A stretch of 64,000 nucleotides of DNA from Lactococcus sp. S-13 (GTDB taxonomy: Bacteria > Bacillota > Bacilli > Lactobacillales > Streptococcaceae), in the NCBI RefSeq assembly GCF_004210295.1, contig NZ_SDAK01000002.1, positions 22,768 to 86,767 on the forward strand. Direction: 5' to 3'. This document shows, in pieces, positions 62,411 through 64,000 of the stretch. The position numbers were made by a program, and so were the translations under genes. The notes beneath the pieces were generated by a model. It made no database searches. It was not told the origin of the DNA and saw only the letters and a list, made by a program, of their open reading frames with translations. The first letter of the stretch is position 1; each line of letters opens with the position of its first letter.

Positions 62411-62677
62411 CTCATTTTATGTCTAAATATTTGACATTAGTCCATATTTGATATTGATCCAAATTATGGATAGGAAAGTGTCTACTTTTAAGGCTGTATC
62501 AAGATAGCAACATTGACTATTCCTCTCCTATTCTTGACAAAAAAACCAAACTATCCTATAATTAAGGTATAAAAAAAGAACGTGCTAGTCACACGCTCTC
62601 TCTGTAAAACCGTTTAAGACGGTAGCAAATTTTTCAACTAAAAAAATAATTGTCAAGCTCGCTAAAGTTTAAGACAA

Positions 62678-62782
62678 TTATTTTTTTTTGTCATTTTTAA
62701 GCAGTTTAACAACTAAAGCAATCAAAGCAATGGTGAACATACCAAAACTAAATATCACTTGAATTGTCTCATATGCGGACAA
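62678..62782 (-). CDS. Holin-like type I toxin, 34 aa, locus B
   Basis: The frame SAYETIQVIFSFGMFTIALIALVVKLLKNDKKK is the typical holin-like toxin, with a hydrophobic helix and a KNDKKK tail. The start is a TTG at 62782 after GAGGAG. Upstream on the same strand GGTGGTGGTGC is present as in locus A, and the plus strand carries an antisense gene with TATAAT at about 62556 and a GTTTAAGACGGTAGC hairpin. Confidence 0.7.
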   Translation of the reverse strand: MSAYETIQVIFSFGMFTIALIALVVKLLKNDKKK

Positions 62783-63063
62783 ACAGGCATCTCCTCTCTA
62801 TAGATTTTGATGTTTACTTTCATAAGCACCACCACCTCTCAAAGATAGCCACCGTCTTAACTTTTCTACAAGTGATATTATACCATGGTTACCTTGTTTT
62901 AGCACCCCTATACTGCTATATACTCCTATCTCCTCACCTATAAATTTATTAAAAAATTTTATTTTCCTTCCAAATATTTCATATTTTACATATATTCTAC
63001 CAAAAAAATCAATAAAGAGAAAAGTCGTTAGAAACTCCTAACAACTTTTGATTTTATATAACT

Positions 63064-63165
63064 TCAATTAACCTCAAAAATACTTCTCACCACAATGAAT
63101 GAAGTTTCATCTTCGGTTTTTAAAAATCGATAATTTTCGGAAACATGCTCAATTGCTTCATTCAT
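63064..63165 (-). CDS. Short ORF, 33 aa, possible C-terminal remnant
   Basis: Reads MNEAIEHVSENYRFLKTEDETSFIVVRSIFEVN to a stop at 63064. The frame has a stop a few codons upstream and no clear ribosome binding site, so it could be a remnant. Confidence 0.3.
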   Translation of the reverse strand: MNEAIEHVSENYRFLKTEDETSFIVVRSIFEVN

Positions 63166-63283
63166 ATTATTAAATTCTTTTTATAATGCTAGATCCGTTA
63201 TTCTCAACCGTAAAATTGGGTAATGATTTTTCTTTAAATGAAGAAAGAGAGTTAAACTTGAATTTCATTTCAAAGTCCTCCAT

Positions 63284-64000
63284 CTACACTTCAAATTTTT
63301 CTTTATCTTTAAAGTATTTGTTTTTCATTTTAAGTGCAACATTAACCAAAGCAATCATAACTGGAACTTCCACAAGTGGACCAATTACTGCAGCAAAGGC
63401 TTCGCCTGAGTCAATCCCAAATACACCAACAGCGACAGCAATCGCGAGCTCAAAGTTATTGCTTCCTGCTGTAAAGGAAAGAGATGTTGCTACTGGATAG
63501 CTCGCTCCCATTTTCTTAGACATAAAGAAAGATATAAAGAACATCAAGACAAAGTATAATAGAAGGGGAATCGCAATTCTTACTACATCAAGTGGTAATT
63601 CTACTACTTTATCTCCTTTTACTGCAAACATAATAATAATTGTAAATAAAAGAGCAATCAATGTAAGACGACTTACTTTGGGAATAAATTTTTCTTCAAA
63701 CCATGTTTTACCTTTAAGTTTTATCAATCCAAAGTGGGAAATAATCCCTGCAATGAAAGGAATCCCTAGGTAAATAAACACTGAAGTTGCTATTTCACCA
63801 ATTGTAATATGTACGGTATAATCTCCTAATCCCAACCATTTTGGAAGTAAAGTTACAAAGAAATATGCAAAGATAGAATAAAAAAATACTTGGAAAAGAG
63901 AGTTGAAAGCTACAAGACCTGCCGTATACTCGCTATCTCCATGTGCTAAGTCTGTCCAAACAAGAACCATAGCAATACAACGAGCAAGTCCTATCATAAT
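63284..64000 (-). CDS. acr3: ACR3-family arsenite exporter (5' end off window)
   Basis: A membrane transporter of the ACR3 type, which extrudes arsenite. Visible parts are [13 protein letters not shown] (conserved motif with the functional Cys), [15 protein letters not shown], and [21 protein letters not shown], plus several transmembrane helices. The C-terminus with stop is here, while the N-terminus continues beyond base 64000. An arsenic resistance operon probably continues to the right. Confidence 0.88.
   Translation of the reverse strand: MMIGLARCIAMVLVWTDLAHGDSEYTAGLVAFNSLFQVFFYSIFAYFFVTLLPKWLGLGDYTVHITIGEIATSVFIYLGIPFIAGIISHFGLIKLKGKTWFEEKFIPKVSRLTLIALLFTIIIMFAVKGDKVVELPLDVVRIAIPLLLYFVLMFFISFFMSKKMGASYPVATSLSFTAGSNNFELAIAVAVGVFGIDSGEAFAAVIGPLVEVPVMIALVNVALKMKNKYFKDKEKFEV

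Larger units (their letters stand above)
61204..62490 (+). mobile_element. IS3-family insertion sequence
   Basis: About 1287 bp between inverted repeats TAAAAGTAGACAC (left, 61204) and GTGTCTACTTTTA (right, ends 62490). It contains overlapping orfA and orfB. It disrupts a plasmid gene on its left. Very short or absent target duplication by eye. Confidence 0.85.

Noticed and set aside
63186..63500. Plus-strand ORF of 104 codons
   Set aside because: It is antisense to the ACR3 exporter gene and Thr/Ser-rich only because of codon complementarity.

Overview
The window is a mosaic, low-GC Gram-positive plasmid, most likely from Lactococcus (L. lactis or L. garvieae group) or a close relative. This rests on a lactococcal-type theta RepB with 22-bp iterons, a plasmid UmuC/YolD pair, Fst-like type I toxins, lactococcal-type lipoproteins and resolvases, and Enterococcus/Streptococcus traffic elements (IS1216, an Inc18-type resolvase/topoisomerase pair, a pBC16/pUB110-like segment). 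There are no rRNA or ordinary chromosomal housekeeping genes. All names come from reading sequence; no database search was run.

Layout. 1-10.7 kb (minus strand): the end of a conjugation module, with a VirD4/TraG coupling protein running off the window, small membrane proteins, a 1460-residue LPKTG-anchored adhesin with Cna-B/VaFE-type domains, and a coiled-coil surface protein. 10.7-12.6 kb: a roughly 550-nt GC-elevated, ORF-free segment that looks like a large structured RNA (ROOL/GOLLD class is my guess), three small genes and two tRNA-like elements. 12.9-19.5 kb: two different replicons (RepB with 3.5 iterons; a second Rep with about ten short iterons), a ParA/small ParB pair, and two inverted Fst-like toxin loci. 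19.7-24.6 kb: YolD/UmuC, MazE/MazF-like pair, a 57-aa membrane protein, and an IS110-family element preceded by a convincing bridge-RNA fold. 24.6-31.4 kb: remnants of ssb, a Crp-type regulator with a flavodoxin-fold reductase, secreted lipoproteins between two near-identical Fst-like loci, a resolvase, and a BspA-like gene cut by IS1216.

31.4-49.8 kb is a resistance region: IS1216-tet(S)-IS1216, then a pBC16/pUB110-like piece (tet(L), mob, truncated rep) joined to topB, and topB itself is split by an 8-kb IS1380-bounded element carrying ant(6)-Ia, a phosphoribosyltransferase, a methyltransferase, a second nucleotidyltransferase and three serine recombinase reading frames.

50.9-56.2 kb carries the most interesting system: a compact thiazole/oxazole-modified peptide (TOMM/LAP, microcin B17-like) operon. 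It encodes a 73-aa precursor with a Gly9-Cys9-Gly3 core, a McbB-like E1 partner, a McbC/SagB-like oxidase, two divergent YcaO proteins, an ABC-2 permease plus ATPase, and a small membrane ORF cut by IS1216. The genes fit a pathway of synthesis, cyclodehydration of Cys to thiazoline, oxidation to thiazole, and export/self-protection.

57-64 kb: an HTH-DUF2442 protein; a nucleotide-salvage operon (deoxynucleoside kinase, LOG-family hydrolase, nucleoside deoxyribosyltransferase) preceded by two NrdR-box-like sites around its -10; two holin-like type I toxins on either side of an IS3-family element; and the 3' part of an ACR3-type arsenite exporter at the right edge.
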